Source: Nocardia cyriacigeorgica GUH-2
GTDB lineage: Bacteria > Actinomycetota > Actinomycetes > Mycobacteriales > Mycobacteriaceae
NCBI RefSeq assembly: GCF_000284035.1
Contig: NC_016887.1
Span: 4,216,001 to 4,280,000, forward strand
Direction: 5' to 3'
Length of the DNA: 64,000 bases
Position numbers and translations under genes: made by a program. Below, one piece after another: positions 8,189 to 16,326 of this stretch; the stretch's first letter is position 1; each line of letters starts with the position of its first letter. The notes under the pieces are model-generated. The model was not told where the DNA came from and made no database searches. It was given only the letters and a program-made list of their open reading frames with translations.

Positions 8189-8290
8189 TCTTGTCCCTTC
8201 CGACAACACAGCCCCTCACCCATCAGGCGTCGCTCACCTTAGCGTGTAAAGAAACGAGGGAGCCCGGAAACTTCAGCTGGGCCATGGGTT

Positions 8291-8296
8291 TAAGCT
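8291..8296 (+). promoter_or_regulatory. Probable -10 box (TAAGCT), leaderless nitrobindin promoter
   Basis: TAAGCT ends 7 bases before the GTG start at 8304, and no ribosome site lies between. The arrangement fits a leaderless transcript beginning at the start codon. Inferred from spacing only. Confidence 0.45.
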
Positions 8297-8303
8297 GACC
8301 GCC

Positions 8304-8801
8304 GTGGTCGAACCCCAGCCGCCCGTCGCGCCCCATCCCGATATCGCCCTGCTGGCCCCACTGCTGGGGACCTGGCGCGGCAACGGACACGGTGAGTACC
8401 CGACGATCGAGCCGTTCGACTATCTCGAGGAAATCCACTTCGGCCATATCGGCCGGCCATTCCTGACCTATCGGCAACGCACCCGCGCCGCCGACGACAA
8501 CCGCCCGCTACACGCCGAGACCGGATACCTGCGCTGCCCGCGCCCGGACCGGGTCGAGCTGATCCTGGCGCATCCGACCGGGATCACCGAAATCTGCGAG
8601 GGCACGCTGTCGATCACCTCCGACGAGATTCGCATCGAATTCGAATCGACGAATATCGGGCTCAGCACCACCGCGAAAAGGGTGACCGCGCTCGGCCGCT
8701 CCATTCGGCAATCCGGCGACGTCATCGACTACACCCTGCGCATGGCGGCGGTGGGCGAACCGCTGCAACATCATCTGGCAGCCACTTTGCGTCGCGCATG
8801 A
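8304..8801 (+). CDS. Nitrobindin-like heme-binding beta-barrel protein (FABP-like family)
   Basis: The 165-residue protein matches the nitrobindin/THAP4-type family annotated in actinobacteria as FABP family or peroxynitrite isomerase: the signature LLGTWRGNGHGEYPTIEPFDYLEE near the N-terminus, the barrel strands LTYRQRTRA and ETGYLRCPRPDRVELILAHPTGITE, and the C-terminal LQHHLAATLRR carrying the expected proximal heme histidine. Known members bind ferric heme b and react with NO or peroxynitrite in the cytoplasm. The start is GTG. It is transcribed alone, divergently from the TIGR03118 lipoprotein. Confidence 0.88.
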   Translation: MVEPQPPVAPHPDIALLAPLLGTWRGNGHGEYPTIEPFDYLEEIHFGHIGRPFLTYRQRTRAADDNRPLHAETGYLRCPRPDRVELILAHPTGITEICEGTLSITSDEIRIEFESTNIGLSTTAKRVTALGRSIRQSGDVIDYTLRMAAVGEPLQHHLAATLRRA

Positions 8802-8836
8802 ATATTTCCGCGTTATTGATCACGGGATAACGAGGC

Positions 8837-8870
8837 GGTCACGAATCGGCCGTGGGTAAGGTCACGATTC
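8837..8870. repeat. Direct repeat GGTCACGAWTC in a 233-base intergenic region
   Basis: GGTCACGAATC (8837-8847) recurs as GGTCACGATTC (8860-8870), 23 bases apart. Both lie inside a wider inverted pair GGATAAC (8825-8831) and GTTATCC (8878-8884). They are upstream of the small secreted protein gene at 9035 and may be regulator sites. A partial match to the DtxR/IdeR iron box (TTAGGTTGGCCTCAAC, 8925-8940) lies further downstream. Confidence 0.35.
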
Positions 8871-9034
8871 CCGGTCCGTTATCCGCTCGCTCACATTTTT
8901 CTTGTCTGGGGTGTCGCTGAGCGCTTAGGTTGGCCTCAACAGCAAACACTCAGTCATTATCTGGCGAATTCATCTGCCGCAACGAGGCTGCGACACGAGC
9001 TCTTCCCGCACACCCTGATTCGAGGGAGCCGGCC

Positions 9035-9337
9035 ATGAAGCGTTCCACCCTTGTCCTCATCACCGCCGGAATGATTTTGAGCGGCGCCGGAGTCGTCGAA
9101 ATCCTCGGCACCGATACCGCGGCCTCCGGTGGCGCGGTCCACCCGGCCGTCGTCCGTGACATTCAACCGGCCCGCGAATCCCCGCGAAGTTACCCGAACG
9201 CGACCATCCACCCCGACGCCGCGACCGAACTGTTCGCCATGGTCCACCACCCTGCCGTCCAGCAGCCGGCCGGCGGATCGGCCGCCGACGGCTTGCTCAG
9301 TACCCCGGCGGAAGCGCCGCGAACATATCCCGGGTAA
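9035..9337 (+). CDS. Small secreted protein, unknown function
   Basis: A 100-residue protein with a clear signal peptide (KRSTLVLITAGMILSGAGVVEILG), followed by a low-complexity mature region rich in Pro, Ala and His and with no cysteine. The ATG at 9035 follows GAGGGAG at good spacing; longer frames upstream lack a signal peptide at the start. PRESPRSYPN-like text appears twice in the mature part (ARESPRSYPN and EAPRTYPG), a faint internal repeat. Its end overlaps the convergent penicillin-binding protein gene by 41 bases. No family was recognised. Confidence 0.6.
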   Translation: MKRSTLVLITAGMILSGAGVVEILGTDTAASGGAVHPAVVRDIQPARESPRSYPNATIHPDAATELFAMVHHPAVQQPAGGSAADGLLSTPAEAPRTYPG

Positions 9338-11084
9338 CGGCCACCGCGTTATCGGAGCTGCCGCCCTTGACCAGCAGGGTGGCGAACGCGAGATCGCCGC
9401 GATAACCCACGAACCACGAATGTGAGCCGCCATCGACCTCGGCTTCGCCGGTCTTGCCGTACACCTCGCCCTGGTCGGCGATGCGACCCGCGGTGCCGCC
9501 GGTGACCACCTTGCGCATCATCATCCGCAGCCCGTCGATCACCTGCGGGTCCACCGACGGCCGTTCGCCGTCGATCGTGGTCTCCCGGCCCGCGATCAGA
9601 TACGGCACCGGGACCGACCCATGGGCCACGGTGGCCGCGACCAGCGCCATCGCGAAGGGGCTGACCACGACCCGGCCCTGCCCGATTCCGTCCTCGGCGC
9701 GCTGGACCTCGTCGTCGGCCGGCGGCACCGACCCGGATGCCGTCGGCAGTCCGGCCACCGTGTACACCGGGCCGATCCCGAACGCCGCCGCCGTGTCGTG
9801 CAGCGCCTCGGCCGGCAACTTACTGGCCAGCTTCGCGAAAGTGGTGTTGCAGGACCGCTCGTAGGCGGTGGCCATCGGCACGCTGCCCACGGTGAAGAGG
9901 TTGTAGTTGGGGATGGTGCGTTCGCCGATTACGGTCTGGCTCGGGCACGGCAGCACGGTGTCGGGCGTGGCCAGGCCCTCGCTGATGGCCGCCGCCGCGG
10001 TGACGGTCTTGAACACCGAACCGGGCGGGTACTGGCCGATGGTCGCGATCGGACCGTCGCGGTCGGCCGCCTCGTTCTGCGCCACGGCCAGGATCGCGCC
10101 GGTGGACGGCTCGATCACCACCATCATGGTCTGTTCGGTGCGCAGCGAGACCGCGTGCTGGGCGGCGTTCTGCACATTGCGGTCGACACTGAGTGAGAAC
10201 GAGGGTGCGGGTTGGGCGGGCACCTCGGTGAGCACCCCGACCTGCGCGCCATTGGCATTCTCCAGCACGACGCTCCAGCCCGCCTTGCCGTCGACCTCGT
10301 CGATCACGGTCTGACGGACCTGCGTCATCAGGTCGGGTGCGAACTCGCGCCGGGTGGGCACCAGATCCCACTCCTGGGTCAGCGTGACCCCGGGCAGACC
10401 GATGAGTTCGATACTGACCTGGTCGAATTCGTATTCGCTCAGCTTGGCCACGGTGTACGGACCCTCCGCCTTGCGCGCGGCCTGGAGGATCGCCGCGGCG
10501 GTGAGATCTTTCTCGAAGCGGACCAACGCGGCCGAGAGCGCGTTCGCCACCGAGCCCGGATCGGCGGCGTCGGCCAGGCGGAAGATCACCCGCGACACCT
10601 TGCCCGGGACCAGCACATCGCTACCGGACTGCTCGTTGACCCGCGCCCGCGGAGCCGGCTCCGAACGCAGCTCCATCACCTGGGTGTCGCCGAGCTCGGG
10701 GTGGATGTTCGACGAGGTCCAGCGCACCGTCCAGCGTCCATCGGTGCGGGCCATCTGCAGCTTCCCGGAGTACTTCCACACCCGGTTCTTCGGCAGCACC
10801 CATTCGTAGGTGTACTCGACGGTCGCGGTGTCTCCGCTGACGCGGGTGGCGCCGGTCTGCGCGGTCAGGCGCTCGGCCTGCAAACCCTGCCACGCCGAAG
10901 TCAGTGCCTGCCTTGCCGGTTCGGGCCGGCTGGTGCGCTCGGCGGCCGCGTCGAACTCCTGGCCGGCGAACGCGCTGACGAAAGCCTCGGCGGCGTCGGC
11001 AGGCCCCTGCGGGCCCGCCGTGCAACCGGATGCGGCGACCGCGAGCGCGGCGACGGCAAGCAGGAGGAACACGCGAATCGACAT
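9297..11084 (-). CDS. Penicillin-binding protein, lipoprotein class B transpeptidase (Rv2864c-like)
   Basis: The 595-residue protein begins with a lipoprotein signal (RVFLLLAVAALAVAASGC), then an NTF2-like MecA_N domain (about residues 30-150), a dimerisation domain and a transpeptidase domain. The penicillin-binding motifs are all present: SVFK (S356), SCN (S411) and KTG (544-546). It cross-links peptidoglycan at the outer face of the membrane; the mycobacterial homologue is Rv2864c. ATG at 11084 puts the signal peptide at the N-terminus, and the frame continues upstream for 12 more codons. It is followed upstream on the same strand by the GNAT and ispG genes, as in mycobacteria. Confidence 0.92.
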   Translation of the reverse strand: MSIRVFLLLAVAALAVAASGCTAGPQGPADAAEAFVSAFAGQEFDAAAERTSRPEPARQALTSAWQGLQAERLTAQTGATRVSGDTATVEYTYEWVLPKNRVWKYSGKLQMARTDGRWTVRWTSSNIHPELGDTQVMELRSEPAPRARVNEQSGSDVLVPGKVSRVIFRLADAADPGSVANALSAALVRFEKDLTAAAILQAARKAEGPYTVAKLSEYEFDQVSIELIGLPGVTLTQEWDLVPTRREFAPDLMTQVRQTVIDEVDGKAGWSVVLENANGAQVGVLTEVPAQPAPSFSLSVDRNVQNAAQHAVSLRTEQTMMVVIEPSTGAILAVAQNEAADRDGPIATIGQYPPGSVFKTVTAAAAISEGLATPDTVLPCPSQTVIGERTIPNYNLFTVGSVPMATAYERSCNTTFAKLASKLPAEALHDTAAAFGIGPVYTVAGLPTASGSVPPADDEVQRAEDGIGQGRVVVSPFAMALVAATVAHGSVPVPYLIAGRETTIDGERPSVDPQVIDGLRMMMRKVVTGGTAGRIADQGEVYGKTGEAEVDGGSHSWFVGYRGDLAFATLLVKGGSSDNAVAVTRDMFAALPPGY

Positions 11085-11153
11085 CGGCACCGATGGTAAC
11101 GGCCATCGGCGGGCAAACACCTGTGGCGCACCGGAGTTCGGCCGCGCAACCGC

Positions 11154-12017
11154 TCAGTCGAGCAACACCGTGGTGAAGGTGGCGATCTGGCGGAACCCCA
11201 CCCGACGGTAGGCCTTGCGCGCGATCTCGTTGTAGTCGTTGACATACAGGCTGGCAGTGCGCCCGGAGGCGATCACCGCATTGGCGACGGCCGCGGTTCC
11301 GGCGGTGCCGAGGCCGTTACCGCGCCGATCCGGATGCACCCACACGCCCTGGATCTGGCCGGTACGCCGCGACAGCGAACCCACCTCGGCCTTGTACACC
11401 ACGCGGCCGTCCTCGAACCTGGCCCAGGCCCGGCCCGATTCGATCAGGCCCGCCACCCGGCGCCGGTAGCCGCGCCCGCCGTCACCGGCACGCGGGTCGA
11501 CGCCGACCTCTTCGATGAACATGGCGATGGCGGCCTGGAGATAGCGGTCGAGTTCGTCCAACCGCACCCGGCGCACCTGCGGATCGGGTGTGGGCGCGGC
11601 CGGCTCGTCCAGCGCGAGCAGCGGCTGGTCGGCCCGCAGTTCCCGGGCCGGGCCCCACTGCTCGGCCAGCATCTCCCACAGCGGCAAGGCCAGCTCTTGC
11701 CTGCCGACGACCGAGGAGCAGATGCGGGGCCAGCGCAGGGCACGGTCGGCGAAGGCGCGCAGCGCCTCCTGATCACCGAGCAGCGGGACCAGATTGACCC
11801 CGGAGAAGCACAACGATTCGGCGGGCCCGCCGCGACTCCACAGTTCGCCCTGCCCGCCGCTGGTATCGATGCCGAATTCCTGCAATCGGGCCGCGACCAT
11901 ACAGCAGGCCACCGGATCGGCATCCAGCACTCGCAGGACCTGCGCCAGGTCCCGCTTGGCGAGCTGACGCGCGGGAGGATTCTTCGCGCGTCGCGTCGGC
12001 TCCAGCAGACTCCGCAC
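11154..12017 (-). CDS. GNAT N-acetyltransferase with DUF4081 domain (Rv2867c-like)
   Basis: A 287-residue cytoplasmic protein in two parts. The N-terminal half (about residues 20-140, VLRVLDADPVACCMVAARLQEFG) is the DUF4081 type. The C-terminal half is a GNAT acetyltransferase with an acetyl-CoA loop in IQGVWVHPDRRGNGLGTAG and a final SLYVNDYNEIARKAYRRVGF. The order PBP, GNAT, ispG, rip1, dxr matches mycobacteria (Rv2867c neighbourhood). Its substrate is unknown. It lies 70 bases downstream of ispG, separated by a hairpin. Confidence 0.88.
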   Translation of the reverse strand: MRSLLEPTRRAKNPPARQLAKRDLAQVLRVLDADPVACCMVAARLQEFGIDTSGGQGELWSRGGPAESLCFSGVNLVPLLGDQEALRAFADRALRWPRICSSVVGRQELALPLWEMLAEQWGPARELRADQPLLALDEPAAPTPDPQVRRVRLDELDRYLQAAIAMFIEEVGVDPRAGDGGRGYRRRVAGLIESGRAWARFEDGRVVYKAEVGSLSRRTGQIQGVWVHPDRRGNGLGTAGTAAVANAVIASGRTASLYVNDYNEIARKAYRRVGFRQIATFTTVLLD

Positions 12018-12037
12018 GTCTCACAGCCTGCCACGAA

Positions 12038-12056
12038 CCGGGGCCGCGCGCCCCGG
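12038..12056 (-). terminator. Hairpin between ispG and the GNAT gene
   Basis: CCGGGGC (12038-12044) and GCCCCGG (12050-12056) form a 7-base GC stem with a 5-base loop just after the ispG stop. There is no T-run. It may be a weak terminator or an intercistronic processing element. Confidence 0.4.
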
Positions 12057-12087
12057 GTATGCCGAAACCCCTGGTCCGGTACGGCGT

Positions 12088-13245
12088 TCAGCCGACGGTG
12101 ACGACCGGTTCCCCAGCGCCGACATCCTCGCCCATCTCCTCGGCGATGCGCATGGCCTCTTCGATCAGGGTCTCCACGATCTGCGCTTCCGGAACGGTCT
12201 TGATGACCTCACCCTTGACGAAGATCTGGCCCTTGCCGTTACCGGAGGCCACCCCGAGATCGGCTTCGCGCGCCTCGCCCGGACCGTTGACGACGCAGCC
12301 CATCACGGCCACCCGCAGCGGAACCTCCATGCCCTCCAGTCCGGCGGTCACCTCGTTGGCGAGGGTGTACACGTCGACCTGGGCGCGCCCGCAGGACGGG
12401 CAGGAGACGATCTCGAGCTTGCGTGGGCGCAGGTTCAGCGATTGCAGGATCTGCCCGCCGACCTTGATCTCCTCGGCCGGCGGCGCCGACAGCGACACCC
12501 GGATGGTGTCGCCGATGCCCTCGCTGAGCAGCGCGCCGAAGGCCACCGCGGACTTGATGGTGCCCTGGAAGGCCGGGCCTGCCTCGGTGACGCCCAGGTG
12601 CAGCGGGTAATCGCACTGGGCGGCCAGCTGCCGGTAGGCCTCCACCATGATCACCGGGTCGTTGTGCTTGACCGAGATCTTGATATCGCCGAAGCCGTGT
12701 TCCTCGAACAGGCTCGCCTCCCACAGCGCGGATTCGACCAGCGCCTCGGGGGTGGCCTTGCCGTACTTCTCCAGCATCCGCTTGTCCAGCGAACCGGCGT
12801 TGACGCCGATGCGGATCGGGATGCCCGCGTCACCGGCCGCCTTGGCGACCTCCTTGACGCGGCCGTCGAATTCCTTGATATTGCCCGGGTTCACTCGCAC
12901 CGCGGCGCATCCGGCGTCGATCGCGGCGAAGATGTAGCGCGGCTGGAAGTGGATGTCGGCGATCACCGGGATCTGCGACTTGCGGGCGATGGTGGCCAGG
13001 GCGTCGGCGTCTTCCTGACGCGGACAGGCCACCCGCACGATGTCGCAGCCGGACGCGGTCAGCTCGGCGATCTGCTGCAACGTCGCGTTGACGTCGTGGG
13101 TCTTGGTGGTCGTCATCGACTGCACCGAGATCGGGTGATCGCTACCCACACCGACGTTGCCCACCATCAGCTGACGGGTCTTGCGGCGGGGAGCCAGCAC
13201 GGCCGCGGGCGCGGTCGGCATCCCCAATCCGATTGTGCTGGTCAC
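12088..13245 (-). CDS. ispG: 4-hydroxy-3-methylbut-2-enyl diphosphate synthase (flavodoxin)
   Basis: A 385-residue enzyme of the MEP isoprenoid pathway, converting MEcPP to HMBPP with a [4Fe-4S] cluster. The N-terminal TIM barrel shows RKTRQLMVGNVGVG, VQSMTTTKTHDV and GCDIVRVACPRQEDA. The C-terminal cluster ligands lie in CPSCGRAQVD and MGCVVNGPGEA. GTG at 13245 gives the usual N-terminus (TSTIGLGMP) and follows an AGGCAG ribosome site, although the frame is open further upstream. dxr, an earlier enzyme of the same pathway, lies two genes upstream on the same strand. Confidence 0.97.
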   Translation of the reverse strand: MTSTIGLGMPTAPAAVLAPRRKTRQLMVGNVGVGSDHPISVQSMTTTKTHDVNATLQQIAELTASGCDIVRVACPRQEDADALATIARKSQIPVIADIHFQPRYIFAAIDAGCAAVRVNPGNIKEFDGRVKEVAKAAGDAGIPIRIGVNAGSLDKRMLEKYGKATPEALVESALWEASLFEEHGFGDIKISVKHNDPVIMVEAYRQLAAQCDYPLHLGVTEAGPAFQGTIKSAVAFGALLSEGIGDTIRVSLSAPPAEEIKVGGQILQSLNLRPRKLEIVSCPSCGRAQVDVYTLANEVTAGLEGMEVPLRVAVMGCVVNGPGEAREADLGVASGNGKGQIFVKGEVIKTVPEAQIVETLIEEAMRIAEEMGEDVGAGEPVVTVG

Positions 13246-13370
13246 CTTCGGCTGCCTGCTTTCGTCTGGTTCGGGCCTACTCGCCTGCGAGTCTAGTCGC
13301 GCGCCTGCGACGTTCTCGTGTGACCACCGTGACAGCGCGACGGCCGTCACCGGAACATCCGGTGCGCTGG

Positions 13371-14573
13371 TCAGGGGAACAGTTCGATCGGGTTGACGAT
13401 GTCGGCGACCAGCGTCAGCACCATGTACGCCCCACCGATCACCACCGCCACATAGGTCACCGGCAGCAACTTCAGATAGTCGACCGGCGCCCCCGGTGCC
13501 AGCCCCTTCCAGCTACGGACGGTGTTGCGCAGCTTCTCGTACAGCACCACCGCGATATGCCCGCCGTCCAGCGGCAGCAGCGGCAGCAGGTTGAACGCGC
13601 CGAGGAAGAAGTTCAGGCTGGCCAGCACCAGGATGAACAGGCCCCACAGCCCGCGCTCGGCGGTCTCGCCACCGATCTTGCTCGCGCCGTACACGCTGAC
13701 CGGGGTTTCCGGGTCGCGTTCGCCGCCGGTGACCGCGGTCCACAAATCGGCCACCTTGGCCGGCATCTTGGCCAGCGACTCGAAGGTGCGCACGAACATA
13801 TCGCCGGTGAACGCGCCCGCCGCCGGGATCGCGGCCAGCACGTTGTACTGGACGGGCCCGTAGTAGTCGGAGCCGACACCGACCGCGCTCACCTCGCGCC
13901 CCGGCCCGCCGTCGGAGGGGTAGCGGATGACGCGTTCGGGGGTGACCGGGATGGTCAGGATCTCGCCGTCGCGTTCGATGGTGTAGGTGAACGGCCCGGT
14001 CTGGTTCTGGGTCTCGGTCTGGAATTCGCGCCAGGTGTCGACCTCCACGCCGTTGACGGCCTTCACCACGTCACCGCGCTGGAGGCCGGCGCGCTGGGCG
14101 GGGCCGGTGCCGGTGCATTCGGCGAGCGTGCCGTCCGGCTTCTGCGGGGCCACACAGCTCATGTCGCCGAGCGCGGTGGCCGGCGGCTGGTTGAAGTTCG
14201 GCAGGCCCCAGCCGACGGCCAGCACCACCACCAGCACGTACCCGAGCAGGAAGTTCATCGCGATGCCGCCGAACATGACGACCAGCCGCTTCCAGGTGGC
14301 CTGGCGATACATCGCCCGGTCCAGTTCCTCGGGCTCGAGTTCGTCGAGGGCGGTCATGCCCGCGATATCGCAGAAACCGCCCAGCGGCAGCGCCTTGAGG
14401 CCGTACTCGGTTTCACCGCGCCGGAAGGAGAAGATGCGCGGACCGAAGCCGATGAAGTAGCGGCGCACCTTCATCCCGGTCGCCTGCGCGGCCCACATAT
14501 GCCCGCACTCGTGCAGTGCGATCGAGATCGTGATGCCGAGGGCGAACAGCGCGAAACCGAACGCGAACACCAT
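13371..14573 (-). CDS. rip1: Site-2 intramembrane metalloprotease Rip1 (RseP family, M50)
   Basis: The 400-residue membrane protease has the zinc motif HECGH at residues 21-25 in the first helix. A PDZ domain lies in the middle (about residues 125-215, with RAGLQRGDVVKAVNGVEVDTWREF), and the third zinc ligand sits in LPLLPLDGGHIA near the C-terminal helices. In mycobacteria Rip1 cleaves anti-sigma factors within the membrane and controls cell-envelope composition. The position between ispG and dxr is the same as in M. tuberculosis (Rv2869c), which supports orthology. Confidence 0.95.
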   Translation of the reverse strand: MVFAFGFALFALGITISIALHECGHMWAAQATGMKVRRYFIGFGPRIFSFRRGETEYGLKALPLGGFCDIAGMTALDELEPEELDRAMYRQATWKRLVVMFGGIAMNFLLGYVLVVVLAVGWGLPNFNQPPATALGDMSCVAPQKPDGTLAECTGTGPAQRAGLQRGDVVKAVNGVEVDTWREFQTETQNQTGPFTYTIERDGEILTIPVTPERVIRYPSDGGPGREVSAVGVGSDYYGPVQYNVLAAIPAAGAFTGDMFVRTFESLAKMPAKVADLWTAVTGGERDPETPVSVYGASKIGGETAERGLWGLFILVLASLNFFLGAFNLLPLLPLDGGHIAVVLYEKLRNTVRSWKGLAPGAPVDYLKLLPVTYVAVVIGGAYMVLTLVADIVNPIELFP

Positions 14574-14713
14574 TTGCTCTACAGCCCTCCTGCGTTGCGC
14601 AGCTCGTCAGTTCCCGGCACGCGCGCGTCCGGGGGTCGGCCGCGAGCACGCGTCCACAGTACCGGCCGCCTCGCGCGGGGACCGGATGCGTCCTCCGGCT
14701 CGTGGGTCGCCGG

Positions 14714-15859
14714 CTAGCTCAGCACCAGCTTCCGCGCGTACTCACGGGCCCAGGTGTCGGCGGCGAGCACTTCCTCCAGGCTGGTCGGTTCGGCGCGCCA
14801 GTCGTCGGCAGCGGCGACGGCCAGGCCGACGGTGCGCACGATCTCCGGGAACCGGATCACGCCGTCCAGGAAGGCCTGCACCGCGACCTCGTTGGCCGCG
14901 TTGTACACCGCGGTCACGCAGCCGCCCGCGGTACCGGCCTGCCGGGCCAGCTCGACCGCGGGGAAGACCTCGTTGTCCACCGGCTCGAATTCCCAGGTGG
15001 TGGCGGTGGAGAAGTCACAGGCCGCGGCCGCGCCGGGCACCCGGTCGGGCCAGCCGAGCGCCAGCGCGATCGGCAGCTTCATATCGGGCGGGCTGGCTTG
15101 GGCCAGGGTCGAACCGTCGGTGAAGGTGACCATGGAGTGCACGATCGACTGCGGATGCACGGTGACGTCGATGCGGTCGTAGGGAATGCCGAACAGCAGA
15201 TGGGTTTCGATCAGCTCGAGGCCCTTGTTCACCAGCGACGCCGAATTGAGCGTGTTCATCGGGCCCATCGACCAGGTGGGATGGGTTTTCGCCTCGGCCG
15301 GATTCACCGCCTCCAGCATCTCGGTGCTCCAGCCACGGAACGGCCCGCCGGAGGCGGTGAGGATGAGCCGGTCCACCTCCTCGGCACGGCCGCCACGCAG
15401 GCATTGCGCCAGCGCCGAATGCTCCGAATCCACCGGAACAATCTGCCCGGGCGCCGCGGCCCTCGTCACCAGCGAGCCACCCGCCACCAGGGATTCCTTG
15501 TTGGCCAAGGCAAGTCGCGCACCCGATTGCAGGGTGGCCAGCGTCGGTTCCAGGCCCAGCGAACCGACCAGCGCGTTCAGCACCACATCGGCCTCGGTGC
15601 GGCGCACCAGCTCGGTCACCGCACCGGGCCCGCCGAGTTCGATCCCGAGCCGCTGGGCCGCGGCCGGATCGGCGACCGCCACATTCGTGGTACCGGTGGC
15701 CGCCATCTGCGCGGCGAGCAGATCGGCGTTACCGCCACGCGCGGCCAAGCCGACCACCTCGAACTTGCCGGGGTTGGCGGCGATCACCTCCAGCGCCTGG
15801 GTTCCGATGGAACCGGTGCTGCCGAGCAGGAGAACTCTTACGACGTCGGACACCCGCAC
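14714..15859 (-). CDS. dxr: 1-deoxy-D-xylulose 5-phosphate reductoisomerase
   Basis: The 381-residue protein carries the NADPH-binding GSTGSIGTQALEV near the N-terminus and the catalytic-domain motifs LTASGGPFR and SMVTFTDGSTLAQ. Other family segments are VDSEHSALAQCL and NAANEVAVQAFL. It catalyses the second MEP step, DXP to MEP, and is the fosmidomycin target. The start is GTG. It is the first gene of the minus-strand run dxr, rip1, ispG. The 91 bases upstream, shared with the divergent DUF2631 gene, contain the 12-base palindrome ACGACCGGTCGT. Confidence 0.97.
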   Translation of the reverse strand: MRVSDVVRVLLLGSTGSIGTQALEVIAANPGKFEVVGLAARGGNADLLAAQMAATGTTNVAVADPAAAQRLGIELGGPGAVTELVRRTEADVVLNALVGSLGLEPTLATLQSGARLALANKESLVAGGSLVTRAAAPGQIVPVDSEHSALAQCLRGGRAEEVDRLILTASGGPFRGWSTEMLEAVNPAEAKTHPTWSMGPMNTLNSASLVNKGLELIETHLLFGIPYDRIDVTVHPQSIVHSMVTFTDGSTLAQASPPDMKLPIALALGWPDRVPGAAAACDFSTATTWEFEPVDNEVFPAVELARQAGTAGGCVTAVYNAANEVAVQAFLDGVIRFPEIVRTVGLAVAAADDWRAEPTSLEEVLAADTWAREYARKLVLS

Positions 15860-15891
15860 ATTCTTACGGACACCGCACCCTGCTGGCTACG

Positions 15892-15903
15892 ACGACCGGT
15901 CGT
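15892..15903. promoter_or_regulatory. Palindrome ACGACCGGTCGT between dxr and DUF2631 genes
   Basis: A perfect 12-base palindrome lies in the 91-base divergent interval, 33 bases before the dxr start and 47 before the DUF2631 start. A second short palindrome, CGATATCG, follows closely. Either could be an operator for the divergent pair; no regulator can be named. Confidence 0.35.
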
Positions 15904-15950
15904 ATGCCACGATATCGGGCAGTATCCGATTCTCGAGCTGAGGAGCGATC

Positions 15951-16235
15951 GTGGCCGCCACGGAACTCGAAACCACCACCAGTGACCGCGCCGTCACCAC
16001 TGTGGATCCCGCTGAGGTTCCGTCGGCCGCATGGGGTTGGAGCGGCGAGTCCCGGCGCGCCTTCCGGATCGCGGGCTGGATCGTCGTGCTCGCGCTGCTG
16101 GCCATGCTGTTCGAGGGCCCGCAGGGTGCGTCCTCGGGTACCGGCAACGTCGGCTACATCTTCCTCATCGCCTCGGCCCTCGGCCTGGCTTTCATCCTCA
16201 TCCGCGACAGCGTCCTGCGCCGCAAGCCGCGCTAG
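15951..16235 (+). CDS. DUF2631 membrane protein
   Basis: A 94-residue protein with the actinobacterial DUF2631 signature VPSAAWGWSGESRRAFRIAGW followed by two transmembrane segments (IVVLALLAMLFEG and VGYIFLIASALGLAFILI) and a basic C-terminus. The function is unknown; mycobacterial homologues are likewise found near the cdsA-dxr region. The start is GTG with GAGGAG six bases upstream. It sits alone on the plus strand among minus-strand housekeeping genes. Confidence 0.88.
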   Translation: MAATELETTTSDRAVTTVDPAEVPSAAWGWSGESRRAFRIAGWIVVLALLAMLFEGPQGASSGTGNVGYIFLIASALGLAFILIRDSVLRRKPR

Positions 16236-16326
16236 TCCGCGCGCACCCTCGATCTACCAGCGCCCCGGTGGCTCGATCTGCGGATCGGCCGCCGGGGCAC
16301 TGTTGTGCTCGTCGTCCGGCTGAACC

